A stretch of 64,000 nucleotides of DNA from Sansalvadorimonas sp965221135 (GTDB lineage Bacteria > Pseudomonadota > Gammaproteobacteria > Pseudomonadales > Endozoicomonadaceae), in the NCBI GenBank assembly GCA_965221135.1, contig CBDCRZ010000127.1, forward strand, positions 1-64,000. The letters run 5' to 3'. Positions 17,351 to 25,292 of this stretch are shown here, one piece after another; the stretch's first letter is position 1; each line of letters starts with the position of its first letter. The notes under the pieces were generated by a model that saw nothing but the letters and a program-made list of their open reading frames with translations, searched no databases and was not told the origin of the DNA. Both the position numbers and the translations under genes were made by a program.

Positions 17351-17393
17351 GGGCGGAGCGTAAGGGGGTAAAAGGGCGGAGATTGGGGCGGAG
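17351..17393. repeat. Three GGGCGGAG direct repeats
   Basis: GGGCGGAG occurs at 17351, 17374 and 17386 in the short region upstream of the excisionase-like gene, facing the two-gene unit. Spacings are 23 and 12 bp, near two and one helical turns. This may be an operator for the early promoter. Confidence 0.5.
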
Positions 17394-17544
17394 CCGATAT
17401 TAATTGTTCAAAATCCTGAAAAACGACCAAGACCCAGCCCAAAACGGGTGGTCAGATTCAGATGGAGGTTGATTAAGTCAGGGCATAGCAAGGAAAGACA
17501 GGTGGGCGACGGCATGACTGCCCAAGAGGGAAATATGGAGAGCG

Positions 17545-18495
17545 TTATTGTTCAGGGCGATACCCCGTTTTCAGTGAGACAAAACCATTGTCCAGTGAAA
17601 GGATTCCCTGCAGATCCTTACGCCCGTTAAAGGGTTTAGACAATGACGTGTGATAGGTGGCATATCCTGCTTTACCAAGGACTTCTGATAACTTTACTTT
17701 CGCGTGGCCTTCTTTCAACTTCACCAACAGGTAATAGAAAAATTCCCGTTGATTGCCTGTAAGCGAATACATCTCGCTCGTCGTATTATCCTGGATAGAG
17801 CTTTTGTCAGCGGGCATCTCGAAAGGGAGATCGACAAACTCAGAGGGCGCTGCCAGGAAGATATTATCAAGCAGGTTTGGGGCAATCTGTAGGCGCTCAC
17901 TCCAGTGATCCAGACTTTCTCCGACCACCAGCAGCCTGCGAATACCGGGAAGATTCTGATAAACCCGGGGCACGGAAACTCCAGAAAACAATAGGCCCGA
18001 AAAACCTTTAGATCTGTCGGCCAGTTCTCGTTTGATGTCTTCATAATGAGTAACGAGTCTCCTCGCATACCAGACTGGCAGGTTGCCATGCCGGGTTTTC
18101 ACGTCCCCAAGCTCCCACAGTAAACCAGGTAAAATTTCTACAGGAAGACGCGATGAAAGCCGTGGCAGCATATTCGCCAGATACAGGGGAAGCCGTCTGT
18201 CCTCCAGAGTGTAATGAAGGAGCTGCTTTGCCTCGATGGTAATTATTCCATCATCCTCATCAATACAGGTACACAGTTTGCCTGTTTTTGGGTTAGTCAC
18301 CACAGGGTACTTCTCAAAATCAATCCAGACACAGCTTCGATCCTCAAATTCCTTGATAAGGCAACACTGCTTGAGAGCCTCGATAGCTTTGGCAGGGTCT
18401 TTCAGGGAGAACTCCAGTGTCTCTCGAGGATAAGAGGTGACACATTGGTGGTCAGCAATCTGGTAAATCCAGAGCAGGGCATCCTGTGGAATCAC
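17545..18495 (-). CDS. Unknown protein, second gene of a two-gene unit
   Basis: A 316-residue protein without a recognised family. It is mixed alpha/beta with no transmembrane segment or signal peptide. Notable stretches are CTCIDEDDGIITIEAKQLLH (residues about 75-95), YARRLVTHYEDIKRELADR (about 143-161) and a C-terminal HTH-like segment ending GYATYHTSLSKPFNGRKDLQ. Residues 240-300 (SLTGNQREFFYYLLVKLKEG) could be a winged helix. Its start overlaps the upstream gene stop by 4 bp (18492-18495), so the two are translationally coupled. Position between early genes and the recombinase cassette is typical of prophage cargo. Confidence 0.75.
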   Translation of the reverse strand: MIPQDALLWIYQIADHQCVTSYPRETLEFSLKDPAKAIEALKQCCLIKEFEDRSCVWIDFEKYPVVTNPKTGKLCTCIDEDDGIITIEAKQLLHYTLEDRRLPLYLANMLPRLSSRLPVEILPGLLWELGDVKTRHGNLPVWYARRLVTHYEDIKRELADRSKGFSGLLFSGVSVPRVYQNLPGIRRLLVVGESLDHWSERLQIAPNLLDNIFLAAPSEFVDLPFEMPADKSSIQDNTTSEMYSLTGNQREFFYYLLVKLKEGHAKVKLSEVLGKAGYATYHTSLSKPFNGRKDLQGILSLDNGFVSLKTGYRPEQ

Positions 18496-19640
18496 GGAGT
18501 ATCCCTGGCTTGTGATATCCCCCAGCGGGGAAGGTATATCGCTTCAAACCGTTCTTTAGTCGCGTTATCCGGACACTTCCTGAAGGTGCAACCTGTGCGG
18601 GTCAGATGAATGATGACTTCATTGAAAAGCGTCGTATTGACCGGGTCACGGCAAATACAGCGGAGGGTTCCTGAGCGAGGAATATGGGTATTCAGGAAAG
18701 GGTTTTTATCCTCGTATTCCTCTGTCATCCACTGATGAAAGCTTTTGGCTGTGCCACTGTATGTTCTATCCTCGATCATGCCCTTGGCTGGTAGAGCAAT
18801 ACACACACCGATGATTTCGGCGATTTCCACGCCATTGATTTTGAGAAGAGCAAGCTCTGAAGAAAAACACGAAAGGTTGTTGAGCCGACGGGAGATATCT
18901 TTTACAGGCGCATTATCCAGCAGGATCACCCCTACCAGCTTGGCAATCGCTGTGCGCTCTCTTTTATTACCACCCGTTATTTCGATTTCGCCCACGCCCC
19001 AATCGTAGAGGATGACGAACTGCCCCGTAGGCTGCCATAAAGTACGGATCAAACGACCGTCCTTGTCGAAAGTCATGGTCGTTTGTGAGTCTTTCTGGTG
19101 AAAGACATTGAGCTGGATAACATCGGAGTTGGGATGAGGATAGAAGGTGACTTTGCAGAACGGCCCTCCCTTGGTGGTACGGATAACCGCTTCCTCGAAG
19201 GCTGAACGACGTGCACCTATAGCACTGCGAGCAATACCAGGATCTGTTTCAAAAAGACTCCAACCTCGTGACTTGCCCTGAACAGTTTGAAAGTCGAGCA
19301 AGGTTTCTGCTGACGTAAATGCATTCTGGTCCTGACGAAAAACCCTGAGACAACGGTCAAAGTCATCAGCGAGTGATTTCAGTGCACTGACATCCTGATA
19401 AACCTGATAGAGAGCATGCAGACCATTGGCATTCGCCAGACGGTTGATACGACGAATGTCTTCGTTCATCAGGTTTTGATCAAACTCAGGAAGCTGATCC
19501 GCGAAAACCGAAAGCTCATCGGGAAGGGACATAAAGTTGTCCCAGTTTGTGTCATCCGGAGGTGTCCAGCCCCGAAAAGCAAACCATCCCTTGATGCTTT
19601 CCGACTTGGCCCGGCTGGCCAGATCTATCAGTGCTTCCAT
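18492..19640 (-). CDS. Unknown protein, first gene of a two-gene unit
   Basis: A 382-residue protein with no recognised family. The N-terminal 120 residues are mostly helical (MEALIDLASRAKSESIKGWF, LADDFDRCLRVFRQDQ). A beta-rich middle follows (VTFYPHPNSDVIQLNVFH, FDKDGRLIRTLWQPTGQFVI), then a GGNKRERTAIAKLVG segment and a C-terminal part with several cysteines (LRCICRDP, GCTFRKCP). No nuclease, ATPase or membrane motif stands out. It is coupled to the downstream gene by a 4-bp overlap. The pair resembles a phage-carried defence or lysogeny module by location only. Confidence 0.75.
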   Translation of the reverse strand: MEALIDLASRAKSESIKGWFAFRGWTPPDDTNWDNFMSLPDELSVFADQLPEFDQNLMNEDIRRINRLANANGLHALYQVYQDVSALKSLADDFDRCLRVFRQDQNAFTSAETLLDFQTVQGKSRGWSLFETDPGIARSAIGARRSAFEEAVIRTTKGGPFCKVTFYPHPNSDVIQLNVFHQKDSQTTMTFDKDGRLIRTLWQPTGQFVILYDWGVGEIEITGGNKRERTAIAKLVGVILLDNAPVKDISRRLNNLSCFSSELALLKINGVEIAEIIGVCIALPAKGMIEDRTYSGTAKSFHQWMTEEYEDKNPFLNTHIPRSGTLRCICRDPVNTTLFNEVIIHLTRTGCTFRKCPDNATKERFEAIYLPRWGISQARDTP

Positions 19641-19862
19641 TGCACCATCCTTGCGCGTTCCGTGCGCCTTGTTATTGTTTGACGTCTTCCTTGCTACTTC
19701 ACTGTTTATTTATACAGTAATAGTTGCAAATCACGCCATCAGCTGTCAACAGCCTTTCTGTTCGATTATTAAACAACAACACCCCGCAACTCCCTGATGG
19801 CTTGACCTGTCATTAACAGCAACACTATTCCGTACTGCAGGAAAACTGCCTAACGGTGCCCC
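19641..19862. promoter_or_regulatory. Divergent intergenic region
   Basis: About 220 bp separate the leftward two-gene unit and the rightward recombinase cassette. A plus-strand promoter candidate TTGACC / CTATTC with 17-bp spacing lies at 19802-19830. On the minus strand a perfect TTGACA is present near 19745-19750 but without a well-spaced -10. Confidence 0.35.
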
Positions 19863-20045
19863 ATGGACGAACATTTCTCAAAACGGCAGGAACTCATTCA
19901 TCTGCTTTCACTGGCAGTCGTGCGTCACCGCCGACGTATGACCGAGAATAACAACCCGGACAGGGAAACTGACTGGACTTCTCCCCACGACAGAGCGTGT
20001 ATGTCTCTTCCTTTACGACAGGAGAAAGACAATGGAGAAGAGTAA
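19863..20045 (+). CDS. Small protein at head of recombinase cassette
   Basis: A 60-residue basic protein (LIHLLSLAVVRHRRRMTE in the middle) that overlaps the DUF2924 gene by 14 bp. Short ORFs of this kind precede DUF2924/recombinase pairs in other genomes as far as I recall. No function is known. Confidence 0.55.
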   Translation: MDEHFSKRQELIHLLSLAVVRHRRRMTENNNPDRETDWTSPHDRACMSLPLRQEKDNGEE

Positions 20046-20511
20046 TAGCGAGCAAACACTGGCGACCCAGGTCGCAAAGATTATGACCATGAACAACCAC
20101 CAGCTCTGCCAGATATGGACAGAACTGCTGGGCACCGAACCGCCACCACTGAATACCAAAGTTCTGCGCCAACGACTGGCCTGGAAGGTTCAGGAAAAAG
20201 CCCTGGGCGGTCTTAGTGACAAGGCAAAGAAGCGGCTGCAGCAGGTCAAGATGTCCATAATCAAAGGCCGAAAAGTCACCCGCTCCCGGGGCTGCCAGCT
20301 GCCCACAGGCACCCGACTGATGCGAGAGTTCAAGGGCGATCAGCATGAAGTCATTGTCACCTCAGAAGGTTTTGAATATCAGGGTGAGGTTTATCGCAGC
20401 CTCTCCAAAATCGCCGGGTTGATTACCGGCAGCAAGTGGAATGGCCCAGCGTTTTTTGGCCTGCGAAAAGAACAGCAACAAACCAGATCCAAACAGAGGG
20501 CAACGAAGTGA
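20032..20511 (+). CDS. DUF2924 protein
   Basis: A 159-residue DUF2924 protein. The diagnostic segment is LCQIWTELLGTEPPPLNTKVL followed by RQRLAWKVQEKALGGLS (residues 23-60); a second part has HEVIVTSEGFEYQGEVYRSL and IAGLITGSKWNGPAFFGL, a small DNA-binding-like beta/helix unit. DUF2924 genes are consistently coupled to large serine recombinases, so a role in controlling or directing the recombinase is likely, but unproven. The recombinase GTG overlaps its stop (GTGA). Confidence 0.85.
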   Translation: MEKSNSEQTLATQVAKIMTMNNHQLCQIWTELLGTEPPPLNTKVLRQRLAWKVQEKALGGLSDKAKKRLQQVKMSIIKGRKVTRSRGCQLPTGTRLMREFKGDQHEVIVTSEGFEYQGEVYRSLSKIAGLITGSKWNGPAFFGLRKEQQQTRSKQRATK

Positions 20512-21839
20512 GCGTCAACACAAACCCTATGAAACGCTGCGCCATTTATACTCGTAAATCTTCGGAAGAAGGGCTGGAGCAGGAGTTCAACTCTCTCGAT
20601 GCTCAATGGGAAGCCGGGGTCGCCTACATACTGTCGCAAAAGCATCAGGGCTGGCAGCTGGTGGAGGATAAATTTGAAGATGGTGGGTTTTCCGGTGGCA
20701 ATATTGACCGGCCCGGTTTGAAGCGTCTGATGGCTGCGGTCGAGCGAGATGAAATTGATATCATCATTGTCTACAAAGTCGATCGCCTGACCCGCTCTAT
20801 TTCAGACTTCGCGCGGCTGGTGGGTGTCTTGGATGAACACAACACGTCGTTCATTTCTGTCACTCAGCCTCTGAACACTACCGACAGCATGGGGCGACTC
20901 ACCCTCCATATGTTGCTTTCCTTTGCTCAGTTTGAGCGAGAAATCACCAGCGAGCGCATTCGGGATAAGTTTGCCGAATCCAAGAAGAAAGGCATGTGGA
21001 TGGGTGGAGCTGTGCCACTGGGTTACGAAGTCAAAGATCGCAAGCTGGTGATCAACAGGGGTGAAAGGAAGGTGGTACAGATCATCTTTGAAACCTTTAT
21101 CGAAACCCAGTCACTCACGGAAACCTGTTATCGCGTGAATGATATGGGCTTCCGAACCAAACGGTACCCCAAGAAAGATGGCTCAGCCTGGGGAGGAAAA
21201 CCGTTTGCGAAAAGCACTCTGCGTCGAATGCTCCAGAACAAGGTTTACCTTGGCCTGATTCATCATAAGGGCGACTGGTACCAAGGGCAGCACACAGCCC
21301 TCCTCGATCAAAGCCTCTGGGAGAGTGTCGAAGCCGTTTTCAATACCAACCGATCATTACGGCGCACCGAGTCCCGGTGGCGACACAGTCCAGCCTTTCT
21401 GCGAGGGTTGCTATTTGGCCCTGACGGTATTGCCCTTGTGCCCACCAGCGGTCGACGGCGGGGCAAACGTTACCGCTACTACACCAGCAACACGGCTTGT
21501 AAAAAAGGGTATCGAGAAAACCCGATGCCCTCTCTTCCGGCGGAGCCGCTGGAACAACATGTGCTTCAAGAGATTGCCCGACTGCTCCACCAGCCGGAGT
21601 TGATTATGCAGGTTTACGAGTTCGGGCAGGAAAAAGAACCCGCACTGACCTACGAAGAAACAGCAGAAGCCCTGCACCAGCTTTCCGCAATCTGGGATGA
21701 ATTGTTTCCCAACGAACAGCAGCGCATCGCCCAACTGTTGATAAAACGAATTGATGTGAAAGACGACGGATTGAAGATTTTTGTCCATAACCAGTGTCTG
21801 CCAAATCTGGCAAATGAAATGCAGGGAGCAAACTTATGA
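20508..21839 (+). CDS. Large serine recombinase (probable prophage integrase)
   Basis: A resolvase/invertase-type recombinase. The catalytic domain starts RCAIYTRKSSEEGLEQEF with the nucleophilic serine in RKS and the DRLTRSISDF helix near residue 95. A recombinase domain follows (PLGYEVKDRKLVINRGE, KSTLRRMLQNKVYLGLIHHK), then a C-terminal region corresponding to the zinc-ribbon part. That region keeps only one Cys (NTACKKGYRENP), so it probably lacks a zinc site. I used the GTG overlapping the DUF2924 stop; ATG at 20529 is the alternative. It is the only recombinase in the prophage and so the likely integrase. Length is 443 residues. Confidence 0.9.
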   Translation: MSVNTNPMKRCAIYTRKSSEEGLEQEFNSLDAQWEAGVAYILSQKHQGWQLVEDKFEDGGFSGGNIDRPGLKRLMAAVERDEIDIIIVYKVDRLTRSISDFARLVGVLDEHNTSFISVTQPLNTTDSMGRLTLHMLLSFAQFEREITSERIRDKFAESKKKGMWMGGAVPLGYEVKDRKLVINRGERKVVQIIFETFIETQSLTETCYRVNDMGFRTKRYPKKDGSAWGGKPFAKSTLRRMLQNKVYLGLIHHKGDWYQGQHTALLDQSLWESVEAVFNTNRSLRRTESRWRHSPAFLRGLLFGPDGIALVPTSGRRRGKRYRYYTSNTACKKGYRENPMPSLPAEPLEQHVLQEIARLLHQPELIMQVYEFGQEKEPALTYEETAEALHQLSAIWDELFPNEQQRIAQLLIKRIDVKDDGLKIFVHNQCLPNLANEMQGANL

Positions 21840-22261
21840 GCTTTGAAATAACCGGTGAACGACAGTACAAGCATTGCCCGGAGGAGAATACCCTCGAGAT
21901 ATTCCTGCCGATGAAACTGATTCGTCGGGGCGGAAAAACCCATATGGTAACCGGTGACGACCAGCTCGTAGACCTTGCACCGGCCAACAATGATACGGCT
22001 CTTGTCCGGGCGCTGGCCCAGGCTCATATCTGGCTGCAGGAGCTGGAGAATGGACAGCACAATGATGTGCTGGATCTGTCACGAAAGGTGAACAAACAGT
22101 CAACCTACGTCTCCCGCATCCTGCGTTTGACAACGCTCTCTCCACAACTGCAGGAAGCGGTTTTGTTTGGACAAAACCTGGGAGGCCGATCCCTGACCGA
22201 TTTTATGGCTGGAGTTTCGAGCGAATGGTTTGAACAAAAACAGTGGTTGCTGGCTGACTAA
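21836..22261 (+). CDS. Recombinase-associated HTH protein
   Basis: A 141-residue protein whose start overlaps the recombinase stop by 4 bp. The C-terminal two thirds resemble the ParB/KorB-like HTH found in small proteins coupled to serine recombinases: LVRALAQAHIWLQELENGQH, then LSRKVNKQSTYVSRILRLTT, LSPQLQEAVLFGQ and the end FMAGVSSEWFEQKQW. It probably binds DNA near the att sites or regulates the cassette. It is the last gene of the element. Confidence 0.72.
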   Translation: MSFEITGERQYKHCPEENTLEIFLPMKLIRRGGKTHMVTGDDQLVDLAPANNDTALVRALAQAHIWLQELENGQHNDVLDLSRKVNKQSTYVSRILRLTTLSPQLQEAVLFGQNLGGRSLTDFMAGVSSEWFEQKQWLLAD

Positions 22262-22574
22262 TTCACAGCCCTGTTCCCATTAATAATCACCACAAAAACA
22301 GAGAAATCAACCTTTTCACCCTGTACCTGCCCTGCACAATATTTAGACAGAAACATTGCGATAAACGACAACTCTCGCCACTTGTAATCAACTGATTAAT
22401 AAATAGTTTTCAAGGAACGTACCTCGAAATCCTCTCTGTTATGTTGAAAACGGAGAACCGGGGCAAAAACAGGGTTTTGAAGGGCAGAACAGCCGGGGTA
22501 ATCACAAACAGCAGGTACGTTGCAGAAGGGGGCAAAACCTCTCTGGAACGGGGGAAATAGGCGGGCTTATAACG
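22262..22574. other. Prophage-chromosome junction region
   Basis: About 310 bp between the last phage-type gene and the tRNA-Ser terminator. No gene, clear repeat or promoter was seen. The chromosomal attachment site probably lies here or further left, but without the other prophage end it cannot be defined. Confidence 0.4.
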
Positions 22575-22609
22575 CAAAAATCCCGCAACAGAGACCTGTG
22601 CGGGATTTT
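22575..22609 (-). terminator. Terminator of tRNA-Ser
   Basis: Arms AAAATCCCGC / GCGGGATTTT with a 14-nt loop, followed on the minus strand by T residues, lie directly after the tRNA-Ser 3' end. Confidence 0.8.
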
Positions 22610-22616
22610 CAATATG

Positions 22617-22704
22617 TGGCGGTGAGGGAGGGATTCGAACCCTCGATACGTTTCCGTATACACACTTTCCAGGCGTGCTCCTTCGGCCACTCGGACACCT
22701 CACC
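22617..22704 (-). tRNA. tRNA-Ser(GGA)
   Basis: An 88-nt class II tRNA on the minus strand. The acceptor stem is GGTGAGG / CCTCACC with encoded CCA (22617-22619). The anticodon loop reads CTGGAAA with anticodon GGA. A long variable arm and the T-arm GGTTCGAATCC are present. It stands at the right edge of the prophage. Confidence 0.95.
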
Positions 22705-23004
22705 AAATTGTCGCTGCAACAAGGTATTGCCCCCTGCGAGCGGGGCGTAATGTATAATAATATCAGTAAGATAGCAACACAGCGCTGCGGAAAAACCAGG
22801 CAATTCCAGCTGCCGATTCAGGCTCTTCTCTCCCCCTACCGAATCCGGTTTCAGAAAATCAGTTAAGGCTTACATACCCATAGCGCGAGGAAATCTAAGC
22901 CCTCAGGGTGATATTCCGGCATATGTGGTACATAATGCAGGAGTCCCCAAATCGGTTGCCCGGTGTCTGTGCAGCCTATAAACAGCAAAGACAAGGGAAA
23001 ACAA

Positions 23005-23538
23005 ATGTCAGTCACCATCGGCAAACCAGTAGATGACTTTTCCGCTAAAGCGACCAACAGCACCACTGTTTCACTGAAGGAGCTAGAGGGTACGAACTTT
23101 GTGCTCTATTTCTACCCCAAGGACAATACGCCGGGCTGCATCAGCGAAGGTCAGGCATTTAGTGAAAACCATGCGGCCTTTCAGGAGGCGAACACCCTCA
23201 TTTTCGGCGTATCTAAAGATACCCTTGCCACCCATAAGAAGTTTCGAGAAAAGAATGAGTTCCCCTTTGAACTTGTCGCCGATACCAACGAAGCCCTGTG
23301 CGAGCTGTTTGATGTTATTCGCCTGAAGAAAAAAGGCGATGAGGAGTTTTTGGGTATAGAGCGCAGCACCTTCCTGATCGACAAAGACGGCACTCTTCAA
23401 CATGAATGGCGCAGGGTCAAAATCAAGAATCATGTGGAAGATGTTTTGCAGGCTGCCCAGGCTCTGGCAGGACTGGTTCAGCAGGATGATGAGAAGGCCG
23501 AAACCGAAAGCCCAAAAGAGCAGGAAAGCGAAAGCTAA
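23005..23538 (+). CDS. bcp: Thioredoxin-type thiol peroxidase, BCP family
   Basis: A 177-residue peroxiredoxin of the BCP/PrxQ group that reduces hydroperoxides in the cytoplasm. The peroxidatic site YFYPKDNTPGCISE is intact. The resolving Cys usually found five residues later is Gly here, so the enzyme may use another thiol such as the one in NEALCELF. The acidic C-terminal tail (EKAETESPKEQESES) is an extension. ATG at 23005 follows AAGGGA. The chromosomal neighbours permease, TusA-like and BepA genes form a frequently seen order in gammaproteobacteria. Confidence 0.92.
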   Translation: MSVTIGKPVDDFSAKATNSTTVSLKELEGTNFVLYFYPKDNTPGCISEGQAFSENHAAFQEANTLIFGVSKDTLATHKKFREKNEFPFELVADTNEALCELFDVIRLKKKGDEEFLGIERSTFLIDKDGTLQHEWRRVKIKNHVEDVLQAAQALAGLVQQDDEKAETESPKEQESES

Positions 23539-23554
23539 GAGCTCAAAGCCTTTC

Positions 23555-23733
23555 ACCACAGAGGCGCAGAGTCACGGAGAAGAGCTATTTAGTTAAAAGC
23601 ATAAGTAAAAGCTCTTAATAAAAGCTTTTGCTTTTCCTCTGTGATCTCTGTGACCTTTGTGGTTTAAAAAACTTTTCAATAAGAAGCTCTTAACAAAAAG
23701 CTAATTCTCCTCCGCTGTGCCTCTGTGGTTGAA
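23555..23733. repeat. Dispersed CACAGAG intergenic repeat, copy 1
   Basis: Palindromic non-coding element: ACCACAGAGGCGCAGAG on the left and CTCTGTGATCTCTGTGACC then TTTGTGGTT on the right, enclosing AAGCTTTTGCTTTTCC-like sequence. A second half-copy ending GCCTCTGTGGTT lies at 23706-23733. The same element occurs inverted at 45330-45440. It separates the convergent bcp and permease genes. Confidence 0.8.
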
Positions 23734-23770
23734 TTTTTTCTGTGCTTTCAGTGCTACCGGTTCAAGCAAC

Positions 23771-24862
23771 TTACAGCACAGCATCTGCCTTCTCAGGCCC
23801 GTCAACACGAGGCCAGGCTGTGACAACGGCTTTAACCAATGTGGCCAAAGGTATCGCAAAGAACACTCCCCAGAATCCCCACAAACCTCCAAACAGCAGT
23901 ACGGCGACAATAATGGCGATCGGATGCAGATTCACCGCCTCACTGAACAGCAGAGGTACCAGCACGTTGCCATCCAAAGCCTGAATCACAAAGTACAAGG
24001 TAATCATCACGAAGAAGTCATGGGTGAAGCCCCACTGGAACAGGCCGATGGCCGCCACAGGAATGGTCACCACTGCAGCTCCAATATAAGGAATCACTAC
24101 AGAAAGACCCACCAGCAACGCCAGAAGTGCAGCATAATTCAACCCTGTCCAGGCGAAACCAATAAAGCTGGCAATACCGACAATGACAATCTCAATAAAC
24201 TTACCGCGAATATAGTTAGCAATCTGCCGACTCATCTCCTCTGAGACTTCATTAATCATTCGGCGCTCCTTCGGCAACTTACCGGAGAACCAGACAAGTA
24301 ACGCCTTACGGTCTTTCAGAAAGAAAAACACCAAAATCGGAACCAGTACCAGATAAATCAACAGACCCACAACATTGGGTAATTTAGAGAGTGAAAAGGA
24401 GACAACCCACTGCCCCAGCAAGGTCAGCTGGCTACCAGCTGTTTCACTCCAGGCCTGCACCTGCCCTTCTGATACGAACCCCGGATACTCTTTGGGTAAA
24501 TCATGCAGCATCACCTGCCATTGGGCCACCATACGGGGTAATTCATTAAAGAGGGCAGAACTCTGATCCCAGATGAGCGGCATCATCAATAATAGAACGG
24601 CCAGCATAGCCGCCAAAAACAAGGTAAAGGCCACACAAACAGCAACCATATGGGGGCAACGTATTCGCTCAAGCAGCCCTACTAACCCCTGAAGTACAAA
24701 AGCCAGAACCAGACCGGAAAACACCGGTGCCAGCATAGAGCCAAACACAAGAACAACCAGCAGGGCGCAAGCCAAAAGCAAAAGCAGTACAATGGCTTCT
24801 TCGTCAGAGAAGTATCGGTGCAGCCAGCCACCGAGCACTCTGAACATCGTTATTCTATCCAT
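23771..24862 (-). CDS. AI-2E family permease
   Basis: A 363-residue inner-membrane protein of the AI-2E/PerM family with about seven to eight hydrophobic segments (for example LLLLACALLVVLVFGSML, VVGLLIYLVLVPILVFFFL). It has the family pattern FFFLKDRKALL near residue 182 and the C-terminal NLHPIAIIVAVLLFGGLWGF. Members export small molecules or act as proton-coupled exporters; the substrate is unknown, and the autoinducer name is historical. It overlaps the tusA-like stop by 8 bp. No odd features. Confidence 0.9.
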   Translation of the reverse strand: MDRITMFRVLGGWLHRYFSDEEAIVLLLLLACALLVVLVFGSMLAPVFSGLVLAFVLQGLVGLLERIRCPHMVAVCVAFTLFLAAMLAVLLLMMPLIWDQSSALFNELPRMVAQWQVMLHDLPKEYPGFVSEGQVQAWSETAGSQLTLLGQWVVSFSLSKLPNVVGLLIYLVLVPILVFFFLKDRKALLVWFSGKLPKERRMINEVSEEMSRQIANYIRGKFIEIVIVGIASFIGFAWTGLNYAALLALLVGLSVVIPYIGAAVVTIPVAAIGLFQWGFTHDFFVMITLYFVIQALDGNVLVPLLFSEAVNLHPIAIIVAVLLFGGLWGFWGVFFAIPLATLVKAVVTAWPRVDGPEKADAVL

Positions 24863-25103
24863 GCTTTCTCAATATATAGGTAAAAGTTTCTGCCACCTTT
24901 TCACTCAGCAGCAACTCATGACCGGCCAAAGCGGTAAAACTGATAAAATCTCTCTCTGAACCAGGGTCTGTGGCCAACACTTTCAGTACCTCACCCTCTG
25001 CCATACTGTTTAACGCCTGCTTAGCTTTCAACAACGGCATGGGGCAGGCTAAACCGCAGGTATCCAGCTCTCGAGTGATTTCAATTTTGTCTGCCATTTC
25101 CAT
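24855..25103 (-). CDS. TusA/SirA-family sulfur carrier
   Basis: An 82-residue TusA-like protein. The active Cys lies in DTCGLACPMPLLKAKQAL (CPxP motif). TusA family members accept persulfide sulfur and pass it on, for tRNA thiolation or other sulfur uses. It is cotranscribed with the permease. Whether this copy is the true tRNA-thiolation TusA or a paralogue cannot be told. Confidence 0.88.
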   Translation of the reverse strand: MEMADKIEITRELDTCGLACPMPLLKAKQALNSMAEGEVLKVLATDPGSERDFISFTALAGHELLLSEKVAETFTYILRKHG

Positions 25104-25292
25104 CTACTAATGTTTTGATTGACTACTTGATACAACCCAACCTCTGCATCCCGCTACCCGTTCAGACGGCTCAACAGAGCGGTAAATGGTTAAACAGGTA
25201 TTAGGCAATATCAGCCCAAGTAATAGTAACGCACCCATAGCAAGGGTAATATAGCCGTGTCCCTCTTTGAATGGATTTCGCCCGAACCTGCT

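Larger units (their letters stand above)
1..22261. mobile_element. Lambdoid-type prophage, left end outside window
   Basis: Contiguous phage genes run from the left edge to the recombinase cassette: lambda-type head and packaging genes, lysis genes, a methyltransferase and HNH nuclease, a replication module, an excisionase-like HTH gene and a serine recombinase. The right boundary is placed after the last recombinase-associated gene, about 350 bp before tRNA-Ser(GGA). No att core repeat could be identified because the other end is not in the window. Both lysis genes carry frameshifts, so the element may be defective. No CI-type repressor was recognised. Confidence 0.9.

Noticed and set aside
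22617..22704. tRNA-Ser as the prophage attachment site
   Set aside because: The tRNA is complete, no duplicate fragment was seen, and serine recombinases usually do not use tRNA 3' ends; the other prophage end is outside the window.
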